Positions 52,151 to 60,293 of a stretch of 64,000 nucleotides of DNA are shown in pieces. The stretch comes from Algoriphagus locisalis (GTDB taxonomy: Bacteria; Bacteroidota; Bacteroidia; Cytophagales; Cyclobacteriaceae): the NCBI RefSeq assembly GCF_900116615.1, contig NZ_FPBF01000005.1, forward strand, positions 193,552 through 257,551. The letters run 5' to 3'. Numbering within the stretch: position 1 is the stretch's first letter; each line of letters begins with the position of its first letter. The notes under the pieces were generated by a model that ran no database searches, was not told the origin of the DNA, and worked only from the letters and a program-made list of their open reading frames with translations. Position numbers and translations under genes: made by a program.

Positions 52151-52190
52151 AAAAAGGGTATTTTGGGAATTAGTTCATTCCTTTAAACTA

Positions 52191-52784
52191 GTGAAAGATC
52201 AGTATAGTTTACTTGCTCCATTCTACAATCGTCTGACCAAACTGGTTTTTGGTGAGGATTTGACGTTGGCAAAACGCCATTTTGTGGAAAATATAGAAGG
52301 AAGAAAGGTCTTAATCATCGGTGGGGGAGATGGCCTGGCTTACCAAAGTTTCCAAAATCACTTATCAGGTGAGTATTGGGAAATATCCAGAGCTATGCTT
52401 CAAAAAGCTGAGGTTAACCTGGAAGAAAGTGGATTGAGCTTTCATTTGGGCTTTTTTCAGGCCGAAAAAGAATTTGATGAAGTATGGCTACATTTTGTAC
52501 TGGATACCATGTTGGATGAGGAGATTGAAAGTCTTTTGAGAGAGATTAGGAAAAGTTTGAAACCTCAAGGCACAATTCACTTGGCTGATTTTTTTTCTCC
52601 CCAAAACTTTTTTCAGCGGATTAAACAAGGGAGTATGATTGGATTTTTCAGAATAGCCGCGAATCACAAGCGGAAAAATCTTCCTGATTATGAGGCAATC
52701 CTCGAAAATCAAAACTGGGTTAAAATGGCGGAAAAAGATTTTCTAGAAGGCTGGGTCAAAGCGCAGAAATGGAGTTTAAAATGA
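52191..52784 (+). CDS. SAM-dependent methyltransferase (class I)
   Basis: 197 residues from a GTG at 52191, chosen over an upstream ATG at 52098 which would lie inside the divergent acyl-CoA dehydrogenase gene. The start VKDQYSLLAPFYNRLTKLVF is typical of small methyltransferases. Motif I is KVLIIGGGDGLAYQ, a glycine-rich SAM-binding loop. The remainder has the LHFVLDTMLDEEIESLLREI and SLKPQGTIHLADFF segments of the Rossmann fold. Substrate unknown. Confidence 0.78.
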   Translation: MKDQYSLLAPFYNRLTKLVFGEDLTLAKRHFVENIEGRKVLIIGGGDGLAYQSFQNHLSGEYWEISRAMLQKAEVNLEESGLSFHLGFFQAEKEFDEVWLHFVLDTMLDEEIESLLREIRKSLKPQGTIHLADFFSPQNFFQRIKQGSMIGFFRIAANHKRKNLPDYEAILENQNWVKMAEKDFLEGWVKAQKWSLK

Positions 52785-52797
52785 ATTGATTTCAGGT

Positions 52798-53199
52798 TTA
52801 TTTCTGAATAGCTCCATCAGGCGAGTCAGGGAACTCATCGCCCCGGTACGGCACGAAGATAGCAATCCAGATGGATCGGCTTATCCGGTACATAAATGGC
52901 AAAAAAACTAGTACCGTAACCGCGAGGACAGACAGAAGGAGGGTGAGAGAATAGTCAGGGATGACCACTGATAATGCCACCCAAGCAGTAATGAACAACG
53001 CCGTATTAATCGCATAACTGATGAACATGGCTCCGAAGTAATAGCCAGGTTCTGGCTCAAAGGATTGCCCACAATGCGAGCAGGATTTGTTCATAACCGA
53101 AAATTTTGTGGTTAGCAGTTTGCCCCGCAAAAACATATCGCCTTGATGGCAGCGAGGGCATTTACATTGATAAATACTTTTTAGGGTGGAAAGTCTCAT
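52798..53199 (-). CDS. DUF983 protein with zinc-ribbon
   Basis: 133 residues. A four-cysteine zinc ribbon is seen at Cys14/Cys17 (CPRCHQGDMF) and Cys40/Cys43 (SCSHCGQSFEPEPGYYFGAM). Two membrane helices follow (about 58-79 and 83-103). The DUF983 pattern, CPxCHxGDxF then PGYYFGAMFISY, is complete. Function is unknown; the gene is alone between a methyltransferase and a ceramidase gene. Confidence 0.88.
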   Translation of the reverse strand: MRLSTLKSIYQCKCPRCHQGDMFLRGKLLTTKFSVMNKSCSHCGQSFEPEPGYYFGAMFISYAINTALFITAWVALSVVIPDYSLTLLLSVLAVTVLVFLPFMYRISRSIWIAIFVPYRGDEFPDSPDGAIQK

Positions 53200-53257
53200 T
53201 CTCGTGTTGATTTGTTAAATTCCTAGAGCATGATAAGAGTAAACTCCTTTATGCTAA

Positions 53258-54613
53258 CTAGGGATTAGATTTCTCAATAATTTTCATAATCATCTCATCA
53301 AAGTATTTTCCGTTTCCCGGTCCATACCAGTTCATTTCCCGCACTTCATGAAAGTCTTCGTCATAGAGTTCATCAGGCGTGATATAACCAATATAGCCTC
53401 CGTTGAAAGTAGTGATGATCAAATTCAAACCTTTGCTTTGCGCCAGCTTCTCCCACTTTTCATAGAAAACACCAGAAAGCTCTCCACTGGAAGCGATCAT
53501 CAAGGTGTTGCCGATCTGGGTGATGTCAAGATGTGCATCTGTTTCTCCAAGAAGGTAATTGAATAACCAAGGTCGGAGGCGAAGGTTGTCTGAAACTCGA
53601 AGATGCGGCTCTCGCAAGGATACCGGTAAGTAGCCTGTTTTGATCCGGTGATTTTTGACAGTTGCGAAATAAGTCATCCGAAGATTCACGGCAGAATCCA
53701 GTTGATGTGCGTATAGTTCTACCATCTCAGGAGTATTTCCTGGCCGCAAAGGTCTATGACTCCCAACTGCTCCTGCAGCATACATTGCAAAATCAAAACC
53801 TCCAGCTTCCAGGTCTTTTGTCAGGTAAAAAGGGTAATCACCAGACAAACCCATGAACTTGGTGGTCATGGTAGTCGCATGAGCTGAGTAGGTGAGGAAG
53901 GTAGCTTTTTTGCCGGACTTTTTGGTGAAAATAAGTTGACGAACAAAAGGATCTGTCGGACCATCTTTCACAAATCGATTGGCGACAAGAGCTCCTGCGT
54001 CTGCTTTACGATAGTTGATGGAAACCGTGTCTTGATTAGATATCGCATGTTGCAAAGCCGAAAGACTACGCGAAACCATCAGGTCAATTATCTCTTGATC
54101 GTAACCTCCAAAAGCCATTTCTCCCATCGGACCCGGCATGTAGCCACCCATTCCTGAGTGCGTATGTGTAGCGGTGAAAATCACCTGATCCACGGGCAGT
54201 TTTGATTCGCTTATCGCATGTTGAATTTGCTCTGCAAGCTTCGGGTGCACGATCAGCAACTCATAATTAAGCCAAGCAACTCTAGTTTTTCCGTTGGAAA
54301 GAGCCAATGCTTTGACGTAGCTGCTGTCCTGTACAAACTCGTATTTTCCTCGAGGAGCATAGCCAACTAGATCAGCGGGTTCGGACGGGGTCATGTTGAC
54401 ACTTGACCAGCCAGCAAGCCAGGTTTCCCCTTGGGAATTAGAAAAAGTGCTTTGATCTAAGCTCTCCAAAGTCTCTTTATAAAAGGCTTGGTCCTCAATA
54501 GGAGAGCGATCTACTTTGGTCAGCGTGATCAATCCTATTACTAACAAAACAACAAAAGTCCAGCTTAGGACTTTTGTTGTTTTTAATAAGATGTTTTTCC
54601 CTTTCAATGCCAT
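53258..54613 (-). CDS. Neutral/alkaline ceramidase-like protein
   Basis: 451 residues with an N-terminal membrane anchor or signal (about 14-31, VLSWTFVVLLVIGLITL). The neutral ceramidase N-terminal domain is recognised by WSSVNMTPSEPADLVGYA, then FTATHTHSGMGGYMPGPMGE with the zinc-binding histidines, and TYSAHATTM. It is shorter than the classic 650-residue enzymes and lacks the C-terminal Ig-like domain. Substrates could be ceramides or other acylated lipids; Cytophagales make sphingolipids, which makes the call reasonable but not proven. Confidence 0.8.
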   Translation of the reverse strand: MALKGKNILLKTTKVLSWTFVVLLVIGLITLTKVDRSPIEDQAFYKETLESLDQSTFSNSQGETWLAGWSSVNMTPSEPADLVGYAPRGKYEFVQDSSYVKALALSNGKTRVAWLNYELLIVHPKLAEQIQHAISESKLPVDQVIFTATHTHSGMGGYMPGPMGEMAFGGYDQEIIDLMVSRSLSALQHAISNQDTVSINYRKADAGALVANRFVKDGPTDPFVRQLIFTKKSGKKATFLTYSAHATTMTTKFMGLSGDYPFYLTKDLEAGGFDFAMYAAGAVGSHRPLRPGNTPEMVELYAHQLDSAVNLRMTYFATVKNHRIKTGYLPVSLREPHLRVSDNLRLRPWLFNYLLGETDAHLDITQIGNTLMIASSGELSGVFYEKWEKLAQSKGLNLIITTFNGGYIGYITPDELYDEDFHEVREMNWYGPGNGKYFDEMIMKIIEKSNP

Positions 54614-54773
54614 TTAAATACGGATGTCCACTGTTTTATTTGATTAAGAGCAAAGTGACTTCATAAATGGTAAACACTATCTTATCCGGTACTTCGGTCT
54701 TCCGTCATCGGTCTTCTGACCGGGGGAGCAAGGAGAATACTGGTGCTGATATGATTTCAGTTAAATAGATAAC

Positions 54774-55937
54774 TTAATATTCGAAAACACCATGAGGGCT
54801 GGTAATCGTTACTTTTTTGCCTTGATATGGCTCAACTCTACCGATGATCTGTGCCTCTACGCCGTATGATTCAGCGATGTCGATTATCTCCTCCGCATAG
54901 CGCTCATCCAGATAAACTTCCATTCTGTGTCCCATGTTGAAGACTTTGTACATCTCTTTCCAGTCCGTACCGCTTTCTTCTTGGATGATCTGGAAAAGGG
55001 GAGGTGTTTCAAACAAATTGTCTTTGATCACATGCACGTCGTCCACGAAGTGAAGGACTTTGGTCTGGGCTCCACCGCTGCAGTGCACCAAACCATGAAT
55101 CCTAGGTCGCATGTAGTTCAGAACATCCACCATGATAGGCGCATAAGTTCTCGTTGGGGAAAGAACCAGTTTGCCAATGTCCACAGGGGCTCCTGGAGCA
55201 GGATCTGTTAGGTTATATTTTCCTGAGTAAACGAGCTCTTCCGGTACAGAAGGGTCAAAGCTCTCAGGGTATTTTGTTTTCAATACTTTGTTGAACACAT
55301 CGTGACGGGCAGAAGTAAGTCCATTGCTTCCCATGCCACCGTTGTATGCTGTTTCGTATTTTGCCTGACCAAAAGAAGCCAATCCTACGATCACATCACC
55401 TCCCTGAATCTGATCATTTGAGATCACTTCATCGCGGCGCATTCTGCAAGTGACTGTACTATCAACGATGATCGTGCGGACCAAGTCACCAACATCTGCG
55501 GTTTCACCGCCAGTGAGTACAGCATTGACTCCGTTGTCACGAAGCATCTGAAGCACTTCTTCCGTGCCTTCGATGATTGCTGAGATTACCTCTCCGGGAA
55601 CCAGGTTTTTATTTCTTCCAATCGTAGAAGAAACGAGGATATTATTGATCGCACCTACGCAAAGCAAATCATCGGTGTTCATGATGATCGCATCCTGCGC
55701 AATACCTTTCCATACGCTCACATCGCCGGTTTCTTTCCAGTAGGAATATGCCAGAGAGGATTTCGTGCCGGCACCGTCAGCGTGCATGATATTGCAGTAG
55801 TCTGGATCGTTGCCAAGGGTGTCTTCTACGATCTTACAAAATGCCTTTGGATAAAGCCCTTTATCAAGTTTTGAAATGGCCTGATGCACATCTTCTTTGG
55901 AGGCGGAAACTCCGCGCTGCATGTATCGCTCGTTCAT
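54774..55937 (-). CDS. purM: Phosphoribosylformylglycinamidine cyclo-ligase (AIR synthase)
   Basis: 387 residues, somewhat longer than E. coli PurM (345) as usual in Bacteroidota. YMQRGVSASKEDVHQAISKL is the start, HADGAGTKSSLAYSYW, GIAQDAIIMNTDDLLCVGA, TGGETADVGDLVRT and GMGSNGLTSARHDVF are PurM/AIRS motifs, and RIHGLVHCSGGAQTKVLHF belongs to the C-terminal domain. It makes 5-aminoimidazole ribotide in purine synthesis. It stands alone on the minus strand. Confidence 0.95.
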   Translation of the reverse strand: MNERYMQRGVSASKEDVHQAISKLDKGLYPKAFCKIVEDTLGNDPDYCNIMHADGAGTKSSLAYSYWKETGDVSVWKGIAQDAIIMNTDDLLCVGAINNILVSSTIGRNKNLVPGEVISAIIEGTEEVLQMLRDNGVNAVLTGGETADVGDLVRTIIVDSTVTCRMRRDEVISNDQIQGGDVIVGLASFGQAKYETAYNGGMGSNGLTSARHDVFNKVLKTKYPESFDPSVPEELVYSGKYNLTDPAPGAPVDIGKLVLSPTRTYAPIMVDVLNYMRPRIHGLVHCSGGAQTKVLHFVDDVHVIKDNLFETPPLFQIIQEESGTDWKEMYKVFNMGHRMEVYLDERYAEEIIDIAESYGVEAQIIGRVEPYQGKKVTITSPHGVFEY

Positions 55938-55942
55938 GTGGG

Positions 55943-55950
55943 CAAAGTTA
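55943..55950 (-). promoter_or_regulatory. Possible -7 promoter box for purM
   Basis: TAACTTTG on the minus strand fits TAnnTTTG and is only 6 bases from the start codon, implying a nearly leaderless message. A TTTTG lies 12 bases further up, too near for a good -33 element, so support is partial. Confidence 0.3.
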
Positions 55951-56135
55951 ATAGGTTCTCCGCAAAATGGATGAATAAGAAGGGTAAAGTTAAACAGGTG
56001 GCTTTAACCAAAGATTGCTCGGGTTTCGCGGAGGAGGCAGTTTAAAAGTTGGGCTTCGAACTCTTGGTTCTACGGATTGAGCGCAGCTTGGGCAGGAAGG
56101 TTAGTCTTAGAATACTTAATTTTCTCAAAATCAAA

Positions 56136-56166
56136 AATGTGTATATTGTATAAAATTATACACATT
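56136..56166 (+). promoter_or_regulatory. Predicted VapBC autoregulatory operator
   Basis: AATGTGTATA (56136-56145) and TATACACATT (56157-56166) form a perfect 10-bp inverted repeat ending directly before the vapB ATG. A second, overlapping inverted repeat TGTATAA-AA-TTATACA (56147-56162) shares the right arm. GTATA half-sites of this type are typical of VapB-bound operators (family knowledge). Confidence 0.65.
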
Positions 56167-56361
56167 ATGAGAACAAACATTGAAATTGATGAAAAGCTGA
56201 TGGAGGAAGCGATGAAAGCTTCTGGCTTGACTACAAAGAAAGCCACCGTGGAAGAAGGGCTGAGGCTCATTCTTACTTTGAAAAAGCAAAAACGAATTCA
56301 GGAATATAGAGGTAAAATGAAATGGGAGGGTGATTTAGAGAAAATGAGGACGGATTTATGA
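56167..56361 (+). CDS. VapB-type antitoxin
   Basis: 64 residues from the ATG at 56167; upstream in-frame codons belong to the operator. The start RTNIEIDEKLMEEAMKAS is a ribbon-helix-helix DNA-binding pattern of the DUF2191/VapB group, followed by TKKATVEEGLRLILTLKKQK and a charged tail that would cover the toxin. The stop overlaps the toxin start by 4 bp (ATGA). Confidence 0.88.
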   Translation: MRTNIEIDEKLMEEAMKASGLTTKKATVEEGLRLILTLKKQKRIQEYRGKMKWEGDLEKMRTDL

Positions 56362-56750
56362 TCATGGTCGATTCATCTGTGTGGATAGATTACTTTAATG
56401 GGAATAGGAATTCGCAAACTGATTTTTTAGATGGAGCACTCGGCAAGGAAATCATCTGTACAGGCGATTTGATAATGACTGAAGTACTCCAAGGGTTTAA
56501 CGCTGATAGCGACTTTTTAAAGGCAATGGGTTTTTTCGAGGATTTGCATTATTTCAATTTAAGTGGTAAAGATATAGCAGTTTTGGCGGCTCAGAATTTT
56601 AGATTTTTAAGGAAAAAAGGGGTGACAATTCGAAAAACCATTGATGTTCTGATTGCCACATTTTGCATCCACAATGAAGTAGTACTTCTCCATAATGACA
56701 AAGACTATGTGCCATTTGTAATCTACTTAGGATTAAAATCTGCGATTTAA
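56358..56750 (+). CDS. VapC-type toxin, PIN domain ribonuclease
   Basis: 130 residues (a second ATG two codons on would give MVDSSVWIDYF). The PIN acidic set is complete: Asp5 (VDSSVWIDYF), Glu42 (TEVLQGF), Asp96 (TIDVLIATFC) and Asp114 (LHNDKDY). VapC enzymes cut tRNA or rRNA when free of VapB. The pair overlaps by 4 bp, so translation is coupled; the operator lies before vapB. Confidence 0.92.
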   Translation: MIMVDSSVWIDYFNGNRNSQTDFLDGALGKEIICTGDLIMTEVLQGFNADSDFLKAMGFFEDLHYFNLSGKDIAVLAAQNFRFLRKKGVTIRKTIDVLIATFCIHNEVVLLHNDKDYVPFVIYLGLKSAI

Positions 56751-56800
56751 AAAGTTCAAAAACCTTGATTATGTGAGTCTAATCGAATAAATCAAGTCCC

Positions 56801-56866
56801 GCTTCTGGAGAAGCAGAACATCTGTGCCCACTGCGATAAACTCTGTGCTCCCCGCGGTTAAACACC
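56801..56866. repeat. Dispersed repeat copy (B)
   Basis: The segment starts with the palindrome GCTTCTGGAGAAGC and ends in CTGTGCTCCCCGCGGTTAAAC. The minus-strand copy at 43460-43384 has the same palindrome and a matching end, TTGTGCTCTCTGAGGTAAAAC. Both lie between genes next to accessory loci and are in opposite orientation. Confidence 0.5.
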
Positions 56867-56880
56867 TTTTATCAGTTTAC

Positions 56881-57909
56881 TCAGGAATGCTCAAGCACCA
56901 TTTCTTTCACGCATTCTACCCAAGTATCTTCAGAATTTAGGCTAGGCACCAAATCCCATTCCTCACCGCCTCCTTCGAGGAATTTGTCTCTGTATTCACC
57001 AGCTACTTCCACGGTAGTTTCTAGGCAGTCAGCCACAAAAGCTGGGGAGAAGGCTAATACCTTCTTCACTCCTTGCTTATTCAGCTCATCAATTACATCA
57101 TCCGTGTAAGGTTTTACCCAGGGATCCTTCCCTAATCTAGATTGAAAGCAATTCACGGTTTTCTCTTCTGGGATGCCTAGTTTCTCGGCTATCAACCGAG
57201 TCGTTTTGAAGCATTGTGCACGATAGCAATAATGGTTTTTAGCCCCATATTTATTACAGCAAGCACCAAGCTGGCAGTAACCATCTACAGAACCTTTGAG
57301 TATGTGTCGCTCCGGGAGTCCATGGTAAGAGAAGAGAATTTTATCGTACTCCTTTCCTTCCAGCATTGCTCTGCCACGCTCTGCCCAAGCCTCTAGAAAT
57401 AGAGGTTGCTCAATGAAATTGCTGATAAAAGTAATGTCAGGAATGATCTGCCAGCCTCGGGCTATCTCCATCACTTTGTCCTGTACCGAACCTGTGGAGG
57501 CAGAAGCGTATTGAGGGAAAAGCGGAAGTACAATGATTTTGGTGACATGAGCTTTTCTCAATTCTTCCAATCCAGCTTCTATGGATGGGGTTTGGTACCG
57601 CATCGCGATCGCTACTTTATATTGCTTGGAATCAAGTTTATTGATCAGTTTATCTCTAAGGTCTTCTGTATGAAAAAGTAGAGGAGAGCCACGGTCTGTC
57701 CATAGTTTTCGGTATTCATGCGCGGACTTGGGTGCGCGGAAAGGGGCAATAATCAGATTGATCAGCATCCATCTGAACACAACGGGGATGTCGATCACCC
57801 GTCCATCCATTAGAAATTCTCGAAGGTATTTTCTTACGTCGCCGGTAGCGGTACTATCTGGGGTGCCCAGGTTAACCAGCAAAACGCCGGTTTTTCCGGT
57901 TTTAGTCAT
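56881..57909 (-). CDS. hemH: Ferrochelatase
   Basis: 342 residues from the ATG at 57909; a TTG upstream would add 13 residues. It inserts iron into protoporphyrin IX. The catalytic histidine is His196 in ILFSYHGLPERH and the conserved glutamates are Glu297 and Glu301 (CLETTVEVAGEY). Between them lies a cysteine-rich loop: five cysteines in GYCQLGACCNKYGAKNHYCY and AQCF (about 212-233), which may bind a 2Fe-2S cluster as in some other microbial ferrochelatases. The start LLVNLGTPDSTATGDV is the family N-terminus. Confidence 0.95.
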   Translation of the reverse strand: MTKTGKTGVLLVNLGTPDSTATGDVRKYLREFLMDGRVIDIPVVFRWMLINLIIAPFRAPKSAHEYRKLWTDRGSPLLFHTEDLRDKLINKLDSKQYKVAIAMRYQTPSIEAGLEELRKAHVTKIIVLPLFPQYASASTGSVQDKVMEIARGWQIIPDITFISNFIEQPLFLEAWAERGRAMLEGKEYDKILFSYHGLPERHILKGSVDGYCQLGACCNKYGAKNHYCYRAQCFKTTRLIAEKLGIPEEKTVNCFQSRLGKDPWVKPYTDDVIDELNKQGVKKVLAFSPAFVADCLETTVEVAGEYRDKFLEGGGEEWDLVPSLNSEDTWVECVKEMVLEHS

Positions 57910-58010
57910 GAGAGCTTTTGGTATGAGGATTTGCGTTTCAGAACCCAAAAATACGTCCGATTGTTAGATTTAGCCAATTGATCCTAAGAATCAACGATTG
58001 AAAAAAGCTT

Positions 58011-59246
58011 TTAAACCTTCAGATTCCTCGCCCAACCAATCAGTGGTCCTGCACTCATGCTGGCAATAATCGCTAAAATCACCAACCCTATAAAGAGCGG
58101 CTCAGTGACCAGACCGTTCTCTAAAGCTATCAATCCCAGGACTATATCCATGCTTCCTCTTGTGCTCATACCAATGCCTGCGACGATGGATTCTTTACGG
58201 GGAATACCTGCAAGTCGTCCTCCAAAATAAGCTCCATAATATTTTGTCAAAAGACCAACTACAATGACAACCCCAACGATTCCAGGATCGAATCCTGAGA
58301 TAAAGTTTACTTTGAGTCCGATGGATACAAAGAAGATCGGTGCGAAGATGTTATTGATAAATTGGTGTAAGATCTCTTTGGCTTTTTCGGTTAAATACTC
58401 AGAATCTCCCAGCGCCACTCCGATGATAAAGGCTCCGAAAATGGCGTGTATTCCAATGAATTCGGTAAAGGAGGCTGCCAAAAAGCAAAGTGCCAAAGAA
58501 AGCGAAAGTAAGCCTCCAGGCCATGCCAGTTTCTTGTTGATCCAAGGTAAAACCTTGTTAATTAGTCCTTTTCCCACGGTGAGCATGACCAAGGTGAAAA
58601 GTAAGGTCAACCCTATGGTAGGCCAAACTCCCAGGCCTTCACTTCCAGACTCAGATAGAGATAAGATCACAGAGAATATCAGCCAGCCGAGCACGTCCAC
58701 TATCATGGCTCCGGCTATAATGAGAAGGCCTGAAGAGGTTTTGAAGAGATTCAGATCCATCAAAATCCTGGCTACAATGGCTAAGCCTGTGATTGAGATC
58801 GCTAGTCCGAAGAAGGTGGAGGCAACTATTCTATCGTTGATATTCACACCCAGAAATTCCGGGAAAGCATAGGCAACTACAAAGCCTGCAATAATCGGTA
58901 GGACCATCGAGGCTACGGCTATATAAAGTGCCTTTTTTCCCTGGCTCCATACGATGTGTAATTCCACCTCCAATCCGGCTATGAAAAGCAACAGCACGAC
59001 AGATATCTGCACAAAACCGTCAAAGGCAATGTTGGTCATCTCATGAGCGCCAAATAGATACTCATGAGCTCCAGGGAAGAAGTTGCCGAGAATCGTCGGG
59101 CCTAGAATAATTCCTGCAAAGATTTCACCTACTACGGCAGGTTGCTTGAATTTCCTTGCTAACTCAGCAAATACTCTAGCGAGAATAAGAATAGAGGCGA
59201 GTTGGAGGAGTAAATTAATTACCTCCTTATGGTCTAGCGTTTCCAT
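58011..59246 (-). CDS. Cation:proton antiporter (CPA2, NapA/KefB-like)
   Basis: 411 residues, about 12 membrane helices. GEIFAGIILGPTILG (40-54) is the CPA2 signature, SITGLAIVARIL (151-162) lies in the crossed helix, and Asp184 in AGAMIVDVLGW is the probable ion-binding acid. It lacks the C-terminal NAD-binding RCK domain of KefB/C. It exchanges Na+ or K+ for protons across the inner membrane. The universal stress protein gene lies 6 bp upstream on the same strand. Confidence 0.9.
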   Translation of the reverse strand: METLDHKEVINLLLQLASILILARVFAELARKFKQPAVVGEIFAGIILGPTILGNFFPGAHEYLFGAHEMTNIAFDGFVQISVVLLLFIAGLEVELHIVWSQGKKALYIAVASMVLPIIAGFVVAYAFPEFLGVNINDRIVASTFFGLAISITGLAIVARILMDLNLFKTSSGLLIIAGAMIVDVLGWLIFSVILSLSESGSEGLGVWPTIGLTLLFTLVMLTVGKGLINKVLPWINKKLAWPGGLLSLSLALCFLAASFTEFIGIHAIFGAFIIGVALGDSEYLTEKAKEILHQFINNIFAPIFFVSIGLKVNFISGFDPGIVGVVIVVGLLTKYYGAYFGGRLAGIPRKESIVAGIGMSTRGSMDIVLGLIALENGLVTEPLFIGLVILAIIASMSAGPLIGWARNLKV

Positions 59247-59252
59247 GGAGGT

Positions 59253-60083
59253 TTAATTTTTTACGATTAGTAAATTACAAGGCAAAGTGCTTAGCAGATC
59301 TTCCAAGTCATGCGGGAATATCCGATCGAAAAAATTCAATTTATGATCATCTCCTACCACGAGTAGGTCAGCATCTATTTTCTCGCAGAATCTTGCGAGT
59401 TCCACGGCCCATCGTCCTCCCGTCACTTTTATGTTTGGTCTCAATTTACCTAGATCCACATTTTTTAATATGTCCTCCACATACGTCAGTTCATGTTGCA
59501 CAAGTTGCCTGCGTGTCTGAGAAGCCTCTTCCTCAGAATCCTCACTGGCTGTTCCCATTTGAAGCCCGTACATCTTTATTTCGTTCAGAATGTGGACTTG
59601 CTCAGCATTTATTTTTTTGGAAAAATCTATCCCTACTTTGATTACATGAGGAGTGATTTCCAATTGGGTGCCGTTGAGCACTATTTTTTCAAAAACTGTA
59701 GAACCTACCTTGGGCTCAATTAGTGTGAGGACAGAGCATGGAGCTTTACGGATGATTTTGCGCCCTACCGACCCCATGTAATACGTGAGGAATCCTTCAC
59801 GTTTTAGTGCGCCGGCCACCAACAAATCAGCATTTTCTTCTTTGCATGCCTCATTGATCATTTTTACTGGTTTTCCTTCTTTCCAGATCAACTTTGTTTT
59901 GATTTGGTCTAAGCCTGTTTTGATCAGGATTTCTTCAAGTTTGGCCTCCAATTCATCGGTCTTTTTTCCGATATGAATGAGGATCAACTCAGACTCGAAG
60001 AGTTCGACCAGGCGCTTTGTTTCAGAAATCAGAGCTTCCATCCTTGGGGAAAAAGCTATGGCAAGGGCTACTTTTTGATACAT
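59253..60083 (-). CDS. Tandem universal stress protein
   Basis: 276 residues from the ATG at 60083 (the longer frame to 60173 starts with an unlikely tail). Two Usp domains are joined: about 1-135 (KVALAIAFSPRMEALISETK, LLVAGALKREGF) and about 145-276 (VIKVGIDFSKKINAEQVHIL, ADLLVVGDDHKLNFFDRIF). The first has a GSVGRKI loop near the ATP site. It is co-transcribed with the antiporter gene 6 bp downstream and may bind a nucleotide to control it (inference). Confidence 0.85.
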   Translation of the reverse strand: MYQKVALAIAFSPRMEALISETKRLVELFESELILIHIGKKTDELEAKLEEILIKTGLDQIKTKLIWKEGKPVKMINEACKEENADLLVAGALKREGFLTYYMGSVGRKIIRKAPCSVLTLIEPKVGSTVFEKIVLNGTQLEITPHVIKVGIDFSKKINAEQVHILNEIKMYGLQMGTASEDSEEEASQTRRQLVQHELTYVEDILKNVDLGKLRPNIKVTGGRWAVELARFCEKIDADLLVVGDDHKLNFFDRIFPHDLEDLLSTLPCNLLIVKN

Positions 60084-60293
60084 GTTGAAAAAGCTAATGA
60101 CCTTAAATAAGCGAATTTTCCCGATCTGTACAATACTTTTAATGCAACTCCATTTATCCTGACCCCGATCCATTCAAGGGTTATTTAGGCATTCCGAAAA
60201 AGGAAGAGGCTTTTTGTCCCGAATTTTTAGTAAAATTTAGGATCAATCTTTTTCGGGATTGGAAAAATCAGAGAATTAAAACCCAAACGATTT

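Noticed and set aside
54709-54722. CGGTCTTCTGACCG hairpin as purM terminator
   Set aside because: Only 5 bp in the stem and no T-run on the minus strand.
60191-60259. Related TTCCGA/TCCCGA plus A-run elements before the M14 genes as an operator set
   Set aside because: Matches are imperfect and irregularly spaced; not strong enough to call.
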